64,000 bases of DNA from an uncultured Faecalibacterium sp. (GCA_934540955.1 CAKTCY010000002.1:1-64000), one strand, 5' to 3'. Positions 16,847 through 25,772 are shown, counted from the stretch's first letter. Program-made: numbers and translations. Notes: generated from the sequence alone by a model not told the origin.

Positions 16847-16872
16847 CTTACTAAACAAATTTGTTTAGTAAG
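16847..16872. repeat. perfect 26-bp palindrome
   Basis: Half-site CTTACTAAACAAA followed immediately by its exact reverse complement. As DNA it looks like a dimeric regulator's operator; as RNA it would form a hairpin with no room for a normal loop. No matching second copy was noticed in the window. Confidence 0.8.
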
Positions 16873-16914
16873 AATCTGAGCTTACAGAGCTCGAATAATT
16901 CCCAATAGTACCAT

Positions 16915-16958
16915 CACCCCGGAGGTTTCGCTTTCACGGAACCCTCTGGGGTGTTTTT
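16915..16958 (+). terminator. rho-independent terminator
   Basis: CACCCC-GGAGG ... CCTC-TGGGGTG followed by TTTTT. It ends the hxlR-family transcript or the candidate RNA before it. Confidence 0.85.
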
Positions 16959-17086
16959 ATCCTCCGGCAAGAGCAAACAAATCGTAACACGCATTAGCGC
17001 ATTTGCAACACAAGTCCGAAGTCTTTTGAAAGCAGAATTTTACACAAAAAAGTCCAAAACCTCTTTCTTCTCCGCCCGCAGGGGAG

Positions 17087-17092
17087 TATAAT
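17087..17092 (+). promoter_or_regulatory. azlC -10 element
   Basis: TATAAT 43 bp before the azlC ATG; only a weak -35 (TTTCTT, 17064-17069) at 17-bp spacing. Confidence 0.5.
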
Positions 17093-17134
17093 AGATTCTG
17101 TTGTTTGCAAAATAGGAAAGGGGAAGTATTAACT

Positions 17135-17911
17135 ATGGAATCGAAGCAGAGGCTTTTGGAGCCGCAGCTCGTCCAAACGGGAAGGGCGGATCAGTTCAGT
17201 CGCAAGGTGTTCTGTAATGGAATGCGGGATGGCGTGCCCATTGCGCTGGGCTATTTTGCGGTATCGTTTTCGCTGGGTATTGCGGCGCGCAAGGCAGGCT
17301 TTACGCCGTTTCAGGGGTTTCTCGTCAGTCTGCTGAACAACGCCTCCGCAGGTGAATATGCCGCATTTGCGCTGATCATGGCAAACGCCACCTATTTTGA
17401 GGTGGCAGTCATTACCCTGATTGCCAATGCGCGGTATCTGCTGATGAGCTGCGCACTGGCACAGCGCTTTGCGCCGGAAACACCCTTCTGGCATCGGCTG
17501 CTCATCGGCTACGATGTCACGGATGAGCTGTTCGGCATTACCATCGCCCGCCTGGGCAGCCTGAATCCGTACTATACCTATGGCGCTATTCTGCTGGCAG
17601 CGCCGGCTTGGGCTTGCGGTACGGCGTTGGGCATTATAGCGGGCAACCTGCTGCCACTGCGGGTGGTCAGCGCCCTGAGCGTAGCGTTGTATGGAATGTT
17701 TCTGGCCATCATCATCCCGCCGGCTCGCAAGGACCGGATCGTTGCGGTGCTGGTCGTCATCAGCTTTGCACTGAGCTTTCTGTGCAGCTATCTGCCGGGC
17801 ATCTCGGCACTCTCCGAGGGTACCCGCACCATTCTTTTAACGGTGGCGATCTCCGGCACAGCAGCGGTGCTGTTCCCGGTCAGGCAGGAGGAAAACGAAG
17901 ATGACGCATAA
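17135..17911 (+). CDS. azlC: AzlC-family branched-chain amino acid exporter subunit
   Basis: Multi-pass membrane protein (258 aa), the large subunit of the AzlCD exporter (BrnF-type) that exports branched-chain amino acids and analogues. GMRDGVPIALGYFAVSFSLGIAARKAGFTPFQGFLVS and NARYLLMSCALAQRF are typical AzlC segments; hydrophobic stretches continue to the end. ATG 17135 has AGGGGAAG upstream. It overlaps azlD by 11 bp. Confidence 0.93.
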   Translation: MESKQRLLEPQLVQTGRADQFSRKVFCNGMRDGVPIALGYFAVSFSLGIAARKAGFTPFQGFLVSLLNNASAGEYAAFALIMANATYFEVAVITLIANARYLLMSCALAQRFAPETPFWHRLLIGYDVTDELFGITIARLGSLNPYYTYGAILLAAPAWACGTALGIIAGNLLPLRVVSALSVALYGMFLAIIIPPARKDRIVAVLVVISFALSFLCSYLPGISALSEGTRTILLTVAISGTAAVLFPVRQEENEDDA

Positions 17912-18206
17912 CAATTACATCTATATTGCAGTTATGGCACTGGTGTCCTACGCCATCCGCATCCTGCCGCTGACGCTGATCCGCAAGCCGATCAAAAACA
18001 GCTTTATACAGTCGTTTTTATACTATGTGCCGTATGTGACGCTGGCTGTGATGACCTTTCCGGCCATCATTCAGGCAACGCAGAGCCCGGTAGCCGGTGC
18101 CGTTGCATTGGTAGTTGGCATTGCTGCCGCATGGTTTGGCGCAAGCCTGTTTCAGGTGGCTGCGGGCTGCTGTGCGGTGGTGTTCGTACTGGAATTTTTC
18201 ATCTGA
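17901..18206 (+). CDS. azlD: AzlD-family transporter subunit
   Basis: Small (101 aa) membrane partner of AzlC with about four hydrophobic helices: YIAVMALVSYAIRILPLTLIRKPIKNSFIQSFLYYVPYVTLAVMTFPAI is the AzlD signature region. SD CAGGAGGAAAACG lies inside the azlC coding end, so translation is coupled. Confidence 0.92.
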   Translation: MTHNNYIYIAVMALVSYAIRILPLTLIRKPIKNSFIQSFLYYVPYVTLAVMTFPAIIQATQSPVAGAVALVVGIAAAWFGASLFQVAAGCCAVVFVLEFFI

Positions 18207-18228
18207 GACCTTATAGCGGGAGAACAAA

Positions 18229-19065
18229 ATGAAGAAGATCCTTGTAACCGGTGCCGGCGGCTTTGTAGGCTCCCGCGTGATGCAGCAATGGGCGGGGCGT
18301 TACGAGTTGTGTGCCTTTCCCAAAGGCTTTCTGGCCGCAGCAGGGGAGGACGCCGTGCGGCAGGCGGTTTTGCAGCAGCGCCCGGATGTCATTCTGCACA
18401 CCGCAGCCATTTCGGATACCGGTTACTGCGCCGATCACCCGGAGCAGGCTTATCGCGCCAATGTGGAGCTGCCGGTCTGGCTTGCCCGGGCGGCAGCGGA
18501 GACCGGCGCAAAGCTAGTGGCCTTCAGCTCGGATCAGGTCTATGCCGGTGTCGAGCAGTCTGGCCCGCTGCCGGAGAGCATTCCGCTGCGGCCTGCCAAT
18601 GTGTATGGGCGGGGCAAGCTGGAAATGGAGCAGCGGGTGCAGGCACTCTGCCCGAGCGCCGTACTGCTGCGTGCCACATGGATGTACGATCTGCCGGGCT
18701 ACCGGCTGCCCATCCGGGGCAATCTGCCGCTGAATCTTTTGCGTGCGGCACAGCGGGGTGAAGCCGTCCGCTTTTCTGTCCGGGACTTCCGAGGCATCAC
18801 CTACGTCCGGCAGGCGGTGGCACTGCTGGAAGCTGCCCTGACCCTGCCCGGCGGGGTCTATAACTTTGGCAGTGAAAACGCCGAAAACATGGTTCTGACC
18901 GCCCGGCAGTTCGCCGAGACACTGGGAATCACGGTCGATATTCAGGAAGCGGACTGGGCACGGAACCTTGCGATGGATTGCAGCAAGCTGCGGGCGCAGG
19001 GCATCGTATTTGACACCACACAGGCAGGGCTCGCGCACTGTTTGCGGGACTATGGACTGCGCTGA
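18229..19065 (+). CDS. SDR-family sugar nucleotide-binding protein (RmlD-like)
   Basis: 278-aa extended short-chain dehydrogenase. The Rossmann motif VTGAGGFVGSR is at residues 6-16; VVAFSSDQVYAG-like LVAFSSDQVYAGVEQ and NVYGRGKLEMEQ (the Y-x3-K catalytic pair, Y126 and K130) follow. It resembles dTDP-4-dehydrorhamnose reductase/RmlD relatives, but no rhamnose pathway genes are nearby, so the substrate is unknown. Starts 22 bp after azlD and is followed by a terminator, so it may be the last gene of the azlCD transcript. Confidence 0.85.
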   Translation: MKKILVTGAGGFVGSRVMQQWAGRYELCAFPKGFLAAAGEDAVRQAVLQQRPDVILHTAAISDTGYCADHPEQAYRANVELPVWLARAAAETGAKLVAFSSDQVYAGVEQSGPLPESIPLRPANVYGRGKLEMEQRVQALCPSAVLLRATWMYDLPGYRLPIRGNLPLNLLRAAQRGEAVRFSVRDFRGITYVRQAVALLEAALTLPGGVYNFGSENAENMVLTARQFAETLGITVDIQEADWARNLAMDCSKLRAQGIVFDTTQAGLAHCLRDYGLR

Positions 19066-19117
19066 CCGCAGAAACGCAAATTTTTCCGTATCGCACAAAA
19101 AACAGAGAAAAGCACGA

Positions 19118-19188
19118 AAAAAGCAGGGGATTCTGTATGCTGCCAGCCGAATCGGGCTGGATAAATCATGCGGAAGCCCTGCTTTTTT
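19118..19188 (+). terminator. long bipartite terminator hairpin
   Basis: Outer stem AAAAAAGCAGGG / CCCTGCTTTTTT, a second weaker stem (TTCTGTATG with CATGCGGAA) and an inner hairpin CCAGCC/GGGCTGG. The T-run ends it. It is unusually long but otherwise a normal intrinsic terminator, possibly working in both directions. Confidence 0.8.
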
Positions 19189-19254
19189 GCCTGTCTACCG
19201 GAGAAAAGTTCGCTTGTAGGATGCAGCAATTTTTCATATAAAAGTCATACTTAT

Positions 19255-19283
19255 TTTACATCTTATCTGCATTTTGCTATAAT
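19255..19283 (+). promoter_or_regulatory. strong promoter of the NCS2 permease
   Basis: TTTACA (19255-19260), 17-bp spacer, TATAAT (19278-19283) preceded by TGC. Confidence 0.75.
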
Positions 19284-19349
19284 ATTTTCGCTTTTTTGCA
19301 AAGCATCCGAACCGCATAAACCTTTAAAACCTTGAGGAGAGTGGAATTT

Positions 19350-20747
19350 TTGAAGGAAGTCAAGCTTGAAGAAGCGGCTTATCAGTTTGAAGCCAAAATG
19401 TCCCTGCGGCAGGCCATCCCGCTGGGCTTGCAGCACGTCTGCGCCATGTTCGTGGGCAACCTGACCCCGCTGTTGATCATCACCAGCGCCTGCGGTATTG
19501 CAGGCGGTGAGTTTGCAGACCTGCAGGTCACCCTGCTGCAGAGCGCCATGTTCGTGGCAGGTATCGTCACGCTGGTGCAGTTGTTCACCATCGGACCCGT
19601 TGGCGGCGCAGTGCCCATCATCATGGGTACCAGCTCCGGCTTTATCGGCGTGTTCAACAGTGTTGTAGGCACGATGGGCGGCGGTGTGCTGGCCTATGGC
19701 GCGATTATGGGCGCATCCATCATCGGCGGTATTTTTGAAAGCGTGCTGGGCTTTTTCCTGAAGCCGCTGCGCAGGTTCTTCCCGCCGGTGGTCACCGGCA
19801 CGGTGGTGCTCTCCATCGGCCTTTCGCTGATCTCGGTAGGTATCAACTCCTTCGGCGGCGGCAACAAGGCCAAGGACTTCGGCTCTGTGGAGAACCTGCT
19901 GCTGGCACTGTTCGTGCTGGTGGTCATCCTGTTCTTCAAGCACTGGACCACCGGCTTCCTCAGCTCCTCTGCCATCCTCATCGGCATTCTGGCCGGTTAT
20001 GTGGCTGCCTTCATTATGGGTCTGGTGCTGCCCACCACCGGCGTGACTGCTGATGGCGTAGAGTTCACCAAGGCATGGGTGCTCAACTGGAGCAAGGTGG
20101 CGCAGGCCTCCTGGTTCGCAGTGCCCAAGCTGATGCCGGTCAAGGTGGTATTTGATGCCCGTGCGATCCTGCCGGTGTTGATCATGTTCATCGTTACCGC
20201 AGTGGAGACCGTGGGCGATATCTCCGGCGTGATGGAGGGCGGCATGGACCGTGAGCCCTCTGATAAGGAGCTGTCCGGCGGCGTCATCTGCGATGGCCTT
20301 GGTTCTACCTTTGCCGCACTGTTCGGCGTGCTGCCCAACACCTCCTTCAGCCAGAACGTGGGTCTGGTGGCCATGACCAAGGTGGTCAACCGCATGGCAC
20401 TGGCCTCCGGTGCTGTGTTCCTGATCCTCTGCGGCCTGATCCCCAAGCTGGGTGCGCTGATCTCCATCATGCCGCAGGCCGTTCTGGGCGGTGCAGCCGT
20501 TATGATGTTCTCTTCCATCGTGGTCAGCGGCATCCAGCTGATCACCAAGGAAAAGATGACCCCGCGCCACCTGACCATCGTGTCCGTGGCACTGGGCGTG
20601 GGCTACGGCATGGGTGCCAACAGCGGTATTCTGGCACAGGCACCGCAGGCTCTCCAGCTGATCTGCGGCGAGTCCGGTATTGTTCCGGCCGCATTTGTGG
20701 CGATCCTGCTGAACGTTCTGCTGCCCAAGAACGATATGGCAGAATAA
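19350..20747 (+). CDS. NCS2 family purine (xanthine/urate-type) permease
   Basis: Nucleobase:cation symporter-2 membrane protein, 465 aa, about 12-14 helices. LRQAIPLGLQHVCAMFVGNLTPLLI is the conserved first helix; GGAVPIIMGTSSGFIG, FFPPVVTGTVVLSIGLSLI, the family motif with ETVGDISG, and GVLPNTSFSQNVGLVAMTKVVNR are typical of the xanthine/uric acid branch rather than the uracil branch. Start taken as TTG 19350 because GAGGAGAG ends 8 nt before; GTG 19341 is possible. Neighbouring molybdenum hydroxylase genes fit a purine substrate; specificity is inference. Confidence 0.9.
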   Translation: MKEVKLEEAAYQFEAKMSLRQAIPLGLQHVCAMFVGNLTPLLIITSACGIAGGEFADLQVTLLQSAMFVAGIVTLVQLFTIGPVGGAVPIIMGTSSGFIGVFNSVVGTMGGGVLAYGAIMGASIIGGIFESVLGFFLKPLRRFFPPVVTGTVVLSIGLSLISVGINSFGGGNKAKDFGSVENLLLALFVLVVILFFKHWTTGFLSSSAILIGILAGYVAAFIMGLVLPTTGVTADGVEFTKAWVLNWSKVAQASWFAVPKLMPVKVVFDARAILPVLIMFIVTAVETVGDISGVMEGGMDREPSDKELSGGVICDGLGSTFAALFGVLPNTSFSQNVGLVAMTKVVNRMALASGAVFLILCGLIPKLGALISIMPQAVLGGAAVMMFSSIVVSGIQLITKEKMTPRHLTIVSVALGVGYGMGANSGILAQAPQALQLICGESGIVPAAFVAILLNVLLPKNDMAE

Positions 20748-20750
20748 GCT

Positions 20751-21404
20751 TTAGCCTTTTTGTCGGGCAAGGGCTTCCAGCTGCTGCAACACCTGCGGGG
20801 TGTCTGCATCCAGCAGCTCTGCGCTGTCTGCAATACAGACCGTGCGCACCTGTGCAGGGTATTTTTTAAGCAGCACGTTGCCGCCTTTATTTTCCGGCAG
20901 AGTGAGCAACTCTGGAAAGAAGCTGCTTCCAAACAGAACGGGACTTCCGACAAGCGGTGCCGGGTCGTTTTCGGCCACGGCTCCCAGACGGAAGATCTCC
21001 CGTTCTGTTTCTTTTTGCCATTGGGAGGACGGCTCCCGGCAGAAGCGCTCTGTCATGGCTTCTACCGTCTCCCGGCGCAGCAGGGGCTGGTCCCCGGGCA
21101 GAAACATACAGCCACCAAGCTCCGGCTGCTGCTCCAGCAGTGCTGAAAGCCCCAGCCGAACGGTGTCGTTGCGGCCGGGCAGACTATGCAGCAGCACCGG
21201 GACGCCCCGCGCCCTGCACAGCGCCTGCACCTCCGCCGAGCGGGTCACCACGATGCGGGCGGCGATACAGGGTGTGGCGGTAGCGGCAAAGGCACGGCAG
21301 AGCATGGGTTGGCCGCAAAAATCTGCCAGCAGTTTATTTGCGCCAAACCGGCGGCTCAGCCCGGAAGCCATGATCACACAGCCGACCGTAAGCGACTTTT
21401 TCAT
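20751..21404 (-). CDS. mocA: MocA-like molybdenum cofactor nucleotidyltransferase
   Basis: NTP-transferase fold protein (217 aa) of the MobA/MocA family; MocA adds CMP to molybdopterin to form the cytosine dinucleotide cofactor used by xanthine dehydrogenase-type enzymes. Motifs: VIMASGLSRRFGANKLL (nucleotide-binding loop) and FLPGDQPLL. Start ATG 21404 follows AAGGAGTG; eight further codons are in frame upstream. It is divergent from the hydroxylase subunit genes, sharing a 100-bp promoter region, and convergent with the permease (3-bp gap). Confidence 0.87.
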   Translation of the reverse strand: MKKSLTVGCVIMASGLSRRFGANKLLADFCGQPMLCRAFAATATPCIAARIVVTRSAEVQALCRARGVPVLLHSLPGRNDTVRLGLSALLEQQPELGGCMFLPGDQPLLRRETVEAMTERFCREPSSQWQKETEREIFRLGAVAENDPAPLVGSPVLFGSSFFPELLTLPENKGGNVLLKKYPAQVRTVCIADSAELLDADTPQVLQQLEALARQKG

Positions 21405-21439
21405 ACAAAAACACTCCTTCAGCAGCATTTTATAATAGT

Positions 21440-21464
21440 ATTATACCGAAAGCTGTGCTAAAAT
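21440..21464 (+). promoter_or_regulatory. divergent promoter region between mocA and the hydroxylase operon
   Basis: Plus strand: TGTGC then TAAAAT (21459-21464), an extended -10, for the hydroxylase operon. Minus strand: TATAAT (21445-21440) for mocA. Neither has a clear -35. Confidence 0.5.
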
Positions 21465-21507
21465 AAAAGCAGAGATATCGCAGCGATAGAAAAGAGAGGT
21501 ACTGCAC

Positions 21508-22311
21508 ATGATGACGATCCGAGAATATAAGCGGGCAGAAAGTCTGGAGGAAGCGTGGCAGCTGAACCAGAAAAAGCCAAACCGCATTTTGGGCGGCATG
21601 ATCTGGCTGAAGATGGAAACCATCAATGTCGGCACCGCCATCGACCTTTCCGGTCTGGGGCTGGATACCATTGAAGAGACCGAGGATAGCTTTTCCATCG
21701 GCGCTATGGTCACCCTGCGCCAGCTGGAACAGCACCCGGGGCTTGCCGCCTACACCCACGGTGCTATGCGTGAGGCTGTGCGCCATATCGTGGGCGTACA
21801 GCTGCGCAATCTGGCTACTGTGGGCGGCAGCATCTACAGCCGGTTCGGCTTTTCGGATGTGCTGACCATGTTCCTTGCCATGGACTGTGATGTAGAACTG
21901 TACAAGGGCGGCATCCTGCCGCTGCAGGAATATGCCCAGCGCCCCTACGACCGGGACATTCTGGTGCGGCTGATCGTAAAAAAGACACCGATGCAGCTCT
22001 ATTACCAGTCGGTGCGCAACAGCCAGACCGATATCCCGGTGTTGACCTGTGCCACCGCCCGGATGGAGACTGGTGATTACCGCATTGTTATTGGTGCGCG
22101 TCCGCTGCGCGCCGTACGGTTCGAGCTCCCGGCAGAGCCTGCCCTTGCGGCAGAACAGCTTGCCGCGCAGTTTGCTGAAAGCGTAAAGGCGCAGATCGTA
22201 ACCGGCTCCAATATGCGCGGCAGCGCCGAGTACCGCAGGCATCTGGCAGGCGTGCTGACAAAGCGCGCAGTGCTGGAGCTGGAACAGCGTAAAATGCAGG
22301 AGGAAAAGTAA
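21508..22311 (+). CDS. molybdenum hydroxylase FAD-binding subunit
   Basis: Medium (FAD) subunit of a xanthine dehydrogenase/CO dehydrogenase-type molybdenum hydroxylase, 267 aa. RILGGMIWLKME is the N-terminal FAD loop, and VQLRNLATVGGSIYSRFGFSD (residues 98-118) the TVGG FAD-binding motif; the C-terminal CO-dehydrogenase flavoprotein domain ends in SAEYRRHLAGVLTKRAV. First gene of an operon that runs without real gaps to 30691. It ends directly before the iron-sulfur subunit ATG. Confidence 0.93.
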   Translation: MMTIREYKRAESLEEAWQLNQKKPNRILGGMIWLKMETINVGTAIDLSGLGLDTIEETEDSFSIGAMVTLRQLEQHPGLAAYTHGAMREAVRHIVGVQLRNLATVGGSIYSRFGFSDVLTMFLAMDCDVELYKGGILPLQEYAQRPYDRDILVRLIVKKTPMQLYYQSVRNSQTDIPVLTCATARMETGDYRIVIGARPLRAVRFELPAEPALAAEQLAAQFAESVKAQIVTGSNMRGSAEYRRHLAGVLTKRAVLELEQRKMQEEK

Positions 22312-22782
22312 ATGCAGATCACACTTACCTTGAACGGCATCCGGGTATCCGAGGAGATCGCCCCGGATATGCTTCTGATCGATTTTGTCCGCGCACACGG
22401 CTGCAAGAGCGTCAAGCGCGGCTGTGAGACCTCCAACTGCGGTCTGTGCACCGTGTTTATGGACGATAAGCCGGTGCTGTCCTGCTCTGTGCTGGCAGCG
22501 CGTGCCGATGGACACAAGATCACCACGCTGGAGGGCCTGCAGGAGGAGGCTGCCGAGTTTGGTGCCTTTATCGCAGATCAGGGTGCAGAGCAGTGCGGCT
22601 TCTGCAACCCGGGCTTTATCATGAACGCGCTGGCCTTGTTCCGGGAGCAGCCGTACCCCACTGAAGAGCAGGTGAAGGAATACCTTGCCGGAAACCTGTG
22701 CCGCTGCTCCGGCTACGAGGGTCAGCTGCGCGGCATCATGACCTTTCTGGCATGGAAAAAGCAGAAGGAGGGCGTACAGTGA
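22312..22782 (+). CDS. molybdenum hydroxylase 2Fe-2S subunit
   Basis: Small electron-transfer subunit, 156 aa. The plant-type ferredoxin cluster ligands are C38, C43, C46 and C58 (CETSNCGLCTV...LSC), and the second [2Fe-2S] cluster ligands are C95, C98, C130 and C132 (CGFCNPG ... CRCSGY), exactly as in xanthine dehydrogenase-type proteins. Its TGA overlaps the GTG start of the molybdopterin subunit by 4 bp. Confidence 0.95.
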   Translation: MQITLTLNGIRVSEEIAPDMLLIDFVRAHGCKSVKRGCETSNCGLCTVFMDDKPVLSCSVLAARADGHKITTLEGLQEEAAEFGAFIADQGAEQCGFCNPGFIMNALALFREQPYPTEEQVKEYLAGNLCRCSGYEGQLRGIMTFLAWKKQKEGVQ

Positions 22783-25067
22783 AAACCGTCAACAAACCGT
22801 TCCGCAAAAAAGACGCGATGCAGCTGGTCACCGGCCAGCCTGTCTATATGGATGACATCATCCCGCAGGACTGCCTGATCGTCAAGCTGCTGCGCTCGCC
22901 CCATGCAAACGCCATCGTCCGCAGCATCAACACCGCCGTTGCCAAAAAAGTGCCCGGCATTGAGGCCATCTTTACTTGGGAGGATGTGCCGCAGGATGCC
23001 CGCCGTTACACGCAGGCCGGCCAGACCTACCCGGAGGCCAGCCCCTACGACCGTCTGCTCATCGACCGCCATGTCCGCTTTGTGGGAGATGTGGTGGCCA
23101 TTGTAGCCGGCAAGGATGAAAAGTGCGTGGATAAGGCACTCAAGCTTATCAAGGTAGACTACGAGGTGCTGGAGGCCGTGCTGGATTTCCACACCGCAAA
23201 GGATAACCCCATCCTTGTGCACCCGGAGGATAACTGGGAAAGCCTTGCCCCTGTGGGTGCTGACAACAAGCGCAACCTCTGTGCCCATGATGCATGCGGC
23301 AGCGGTGACATCGACGCTGTGCTGGCCGGATGCGATGTGGTCATTGACCATGTGTACCACACCAAGGCCTGCCAGCAGTCCATGATGGAGACCTTCCGCA
23401 CCTACTGCTCCATTGATACTTACGGGCGGCTGAATGTGCTCAGCTCTACCCAGATCGTTTTCCATGCCCGCCGCAACATCGCCAATGCACTGCACATTCC
23501 CAAATCCATGGTGCGTGTCTCCAAGCCCCGCATCGGCGGCGGCTTTGGTGCCAAGCAGACCGCCGTCAGCGAGGTGTACCCGGCCTTTGTGACTTGGATG
23601 ACCAAAAAGCCCTCCAAGCTCATCTTCAGCCGTGTGGAAAGCCAGACGGCTTCCTCGCCGCGCCACGAGATGGAGATGCACGTCCGTCTGGGTGCTACCA
23701 GGGACGGCATCGTGAAGGGCATTGACCTGTACACTCTGTCCAACACCGGTGCTTACGGCGAGCATGGCCCCACCACCGTGGGTCTGTCTGGTCACAAATC
23801 TATCCCGCTGTACGGCAAGGCCGAAGCCTTCCGCTTTGTCAGCGATGTGGTGTACACCAACCACATGTCTGCCGGTGCATACCGCGGCTATGGTGCTACA
23901 CAGGGTCTGTTTGCGGTGGAGTCTGCCGTCAACGAGCTGGCGCACAAGCTGAACATGGACCCCATTGCGCTGCGTCTGAAGAACACCGTGCAGGAGGGCG
24001 ATGTGATGCCCGCCTATTATGGCGCTGTGAACACCAGCTGCGCGCTGGACCGGTGCGTACTCAAGGTGCGCGAGATGATCGACTGGGAGCACAAGTATCC
24101 CGCCCGGGATATGGGCAACGGCAAGATCCGTGCCGTGGGCATGGGTATGGCCATGCAGGGCTCCGGTATCTCCGGCATGGACGTGGGCAGCGCTACCCTC
24201 AAGCTGAACGATGACGGCTTCTATACCCTGATGATCGGCGCTGCCGATATGGGCACCGGCTGCGATACTACGCTGGCGCAGATCGCCGCCGAGGTGCTGG
24301 ATTGCCCGCTGGATAACATTACTGTCTTTGGCGCGGATACGGATTCCTCCCCCTACGATTCCGGTTCCTATGCTTCCAGCACCACCTATGTCACCGGCAA
24401 GGCCACCGAAAAGTGCGCCATGAAGCTGCGGGAGCAGATCTGCAAGCTGGGCGCAGAGCTGCTGGAATGCCCGGCGGATGCCGTGGAGTTTGACGGTAAG
24501 GCCGTGTTTGAAAGCGCTGACCCCACCCGCCAAAAGACTTTGTCCGAGATCGCCTATGCGGCGCAGTTCGGCCATAAGATCCCGCTGGAATTTACCGAGA
24601 CCCACACCTCGCCCTTGTCGCCGCCGCCGTATATGGCAGGCGCTGCCGAGGTAGAGGTGGATACCGAGACCGGCGAGGTGAAGGTGCTGGAATTTGACGC
24701 CTGCGTGGACTGCGGTACGCCCATCAACCCCAACCTGACCCGTGTGCAGGCTGAGGGCGGCATTCTGCAGGGCATCGGCATGACTCTGACCGAGAACATC
24801 ACCTACGACAGAAACGGCTACCCGGAAGAGAACTCTCTGTTCCAGTACAAGATCCCTGCCCGCAACGATATCGGGCATATCCATGTGGAGTTTGAAAACA
24901 GCTACGAGCCCAACGGCCCCTTTGGCGCAAAGTCCATCGGCGAGGTGGTCATCAATACGCCGCTGCCAGCTATCTCGGACGCCATCTACAACGCCATCGG
25001 CACCCGCTTCTACGAGCTGCCCATCACCCCGGAGCAGATCGCCATGGCAGTTGCGGCTAAGCAGTAA
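22779..25067 (+). CDS. molybdopterin-binding catalytic subunit of a (selenium-dependent) molybdenum hydroxylase
   Basis: Large catalytic subunit, 762 aa from a GTG that overlaps the preceding TGA. Contains the a/b hammerhead domain (residues about 15-120) and the molybdopterin-binding domain with IGGGFGAKQ, SAGAYRGYGATQG and, near the C-terminus, GPFGAKSIGE, whose E722 is the conserved catalytic glutamate of xanthine dehydrogenases. No in-frame TGA/selenocysteine. In this group, selenium is a labile non-Sec cofactor supplied by YqeB/YqeC/SelD, all encoded just downstream. Substrate unknown; the purine permease upstream favours xanthine or another purine/N-heterocycle. Confidence 0.9.
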   Translation: MKTVNKPFRKKDAMQLVTGQPVYMDDIIPQDCLIVKLLRSPHANAIVRSINTAVAKKVPGIEAIFTWEDVPQDARRYTQAGQTYPEASPYDRLLIDRHVRFVGDVVAIVAGKDEKCVDKALKLIKVDYEVLEAVLDFHTAKDNPILVHPEDNWESLAPVGADNKRNLCAHDACGSGDIDAVLAGCDVVIDHVYHTKACQQSMMETFRTYCSIDTYGRLNVLSSTQIVFHARRNIANALHIPKSMVRVSKPRIGGGFGAKQTAVSEVYPAFVTWMTKKPSKLIFSRVESQTASSPRHEMEMHVRLGATRDGIVKGIDLYTLSNTGAYGEHGPTTVGLSGHKSIPLYGKAEAFRFVSDVVYTNHMSAGAYRGYGATQGLFAVESAVNELAHKLNMDPIALRLKNTVQEGDVMPAYYGAVNTSCALDRCVLKVREMIDWEHKYPARDMGNGKIRAVGMGMAMQGSGISGMDVGSATLKLNDDGFYTLMIGAADMGTGCDTTLAQIAAEVLDCPLDNITVFGADTDSSPYDSGSYASSTTYVTGKATEKCAMKLREQICKLGAELLECPADAVEFDGKAVFESADPTRQKTLSEIAYAAQFGHKIPLEFTETHTSPLSPPPYMAGAAEVEVDTETGEVKVLEFDACVDCGTPINPNLTRVQAEGGILQGIGMTLTENITYDRNGYPEENSLFQYKIPARNDIGHIHVEFENSYEPNGPFGAKSIGEVVINTPLPAISDAIYNAIGTRFYELPITPEQIAMAVAAKQ

Positions 25068-25073
25068 AGGCAG

Positions 25074-25772
25074 ATGCTGAATGAAAAAGAGCTTCCGTTT
25101 CTGGCAGAGAAAGGGCATATCGTTTCTCTGGTAGGCGGCGGGGGCAAAACCACCCTGCTGTATGCCATGGCAGACCACTGCGCCCGCAAGGGCTGGCGAG
25201 TACTTGTGACCACGACAACCCACATCCGGCAGCCTGCTGCCTGTTATGCACCGGATGATGCAGCGCTTACCGCCCTATGGCAAGCGGGTCACTACGCCGT
25301 GGTTGGCACCCCGGCAGAAAACGGCAAGCTGACCCTGCCGCCGCAGCTTTTGCGCCGGATGACGCAGGCAGATGCGGTATTTATAGAAGCAGACGGTGCA
25401 AAGCACTATCCCTGCAAGGTCCCGGCGGCGCACGAGCCTGTGCTGCTGCCCCAAAGCGATATCGTTTTGGCGGTGGCAGGGCTTTCGGCGCTGGATAGGC
25501 CCTTGCGGGAGGTCTGCTTCCGTTATGATGCCATCCGTCCACAGTTTTTAGAGGCTGCGCCGGATGCACCTCTTACGCCGCCTATGTTGGCGCAGCTGCT
25601 TGCAAGCACGCAGGGCGGCCGCAAGGCGGTGGGTGACCGGCAGTTTTACGCTGTGCTCAATCAGGCGGATACGCCGGAATTGCAGCAGCAGGGCATACAA
25701 ATACAACAGCTTTTGCGTCAGCAGGGCATACCGTGCGTGCTGACGCATTTTAAAGAGGAAGAACGCGCATGA
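25074..25772 (+). CDS. yqeC: selenium cofactor biosynthesis protein YqeC
   Basis: 232-aa P-loop protein ([17 protein letters not shown], loop residues 21-27) of the YqeC family, known only from genomes with selenium-dependent molybdenum hydroxylases. [10 protein letters not shown] and [15 protein letters not shown] are its other conserved parts. Biochemical role not established; thought to help build or insert the Se-containing cofactor. 6 bp after the catalytic subunit and overlapping selD by 4 bp. Confidence 0.9.
   Translation: MLNEKELPFLAEKGHIVSLVGGGGKTTLLYAMADHCARKGWRVLVTTTTHIRQPAACYAPDDAALTALWQAGHYAVVGTPAENGKLTLPPQLLRRMTQADAVFIEADGAKHYPCKVPAAHEPVLLPQSDIVLAVAGLSALDRPLREVCFRYDAIRPQFLEAAPDAPLTPPMLAQLLASTQGGRKAVGDRQFYAVLNQADTPELQQQGIQIQQLLRQQGIPCVLTHFKEEERA

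Larger units (their letters stand above)
16747..16958 (+). ncRNA. candidate non-coding transcript upstream of azlC
   Basis: A predicted start near 16747 follows the TTGCAT/TATAAT promoter and the unit ends at an intrinsic terminator at 16958. In between are a hairpin GGCTTTGTGAT/ATCAGCAAGCC (16759-16799, 9 of 11 paired) and a perfect 26-bp palindrome (16847-16872), but no ORF with a start and SD. azlC has its own promoter further down, so this may be a separate small RNA or the remains of a leader. Speculative; no known RNA family was recognised. Confidence 0.35.

Noticed and set aside
19118-19188. Possible riboswitch before the purine permease
   Set aside because: The long hairpin ends in a T-run and precedes the permease promoter (TTTACA/TATAAT), so it cannot be in the permease transcript. 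No conserved purine riboswitch core was found.
22779-25067. Possible selenocysteine in the hydroxylase
   Set aside because: The reading frame has no in-frame TGA before the stop. Selenium in this family is a separate cofactor.
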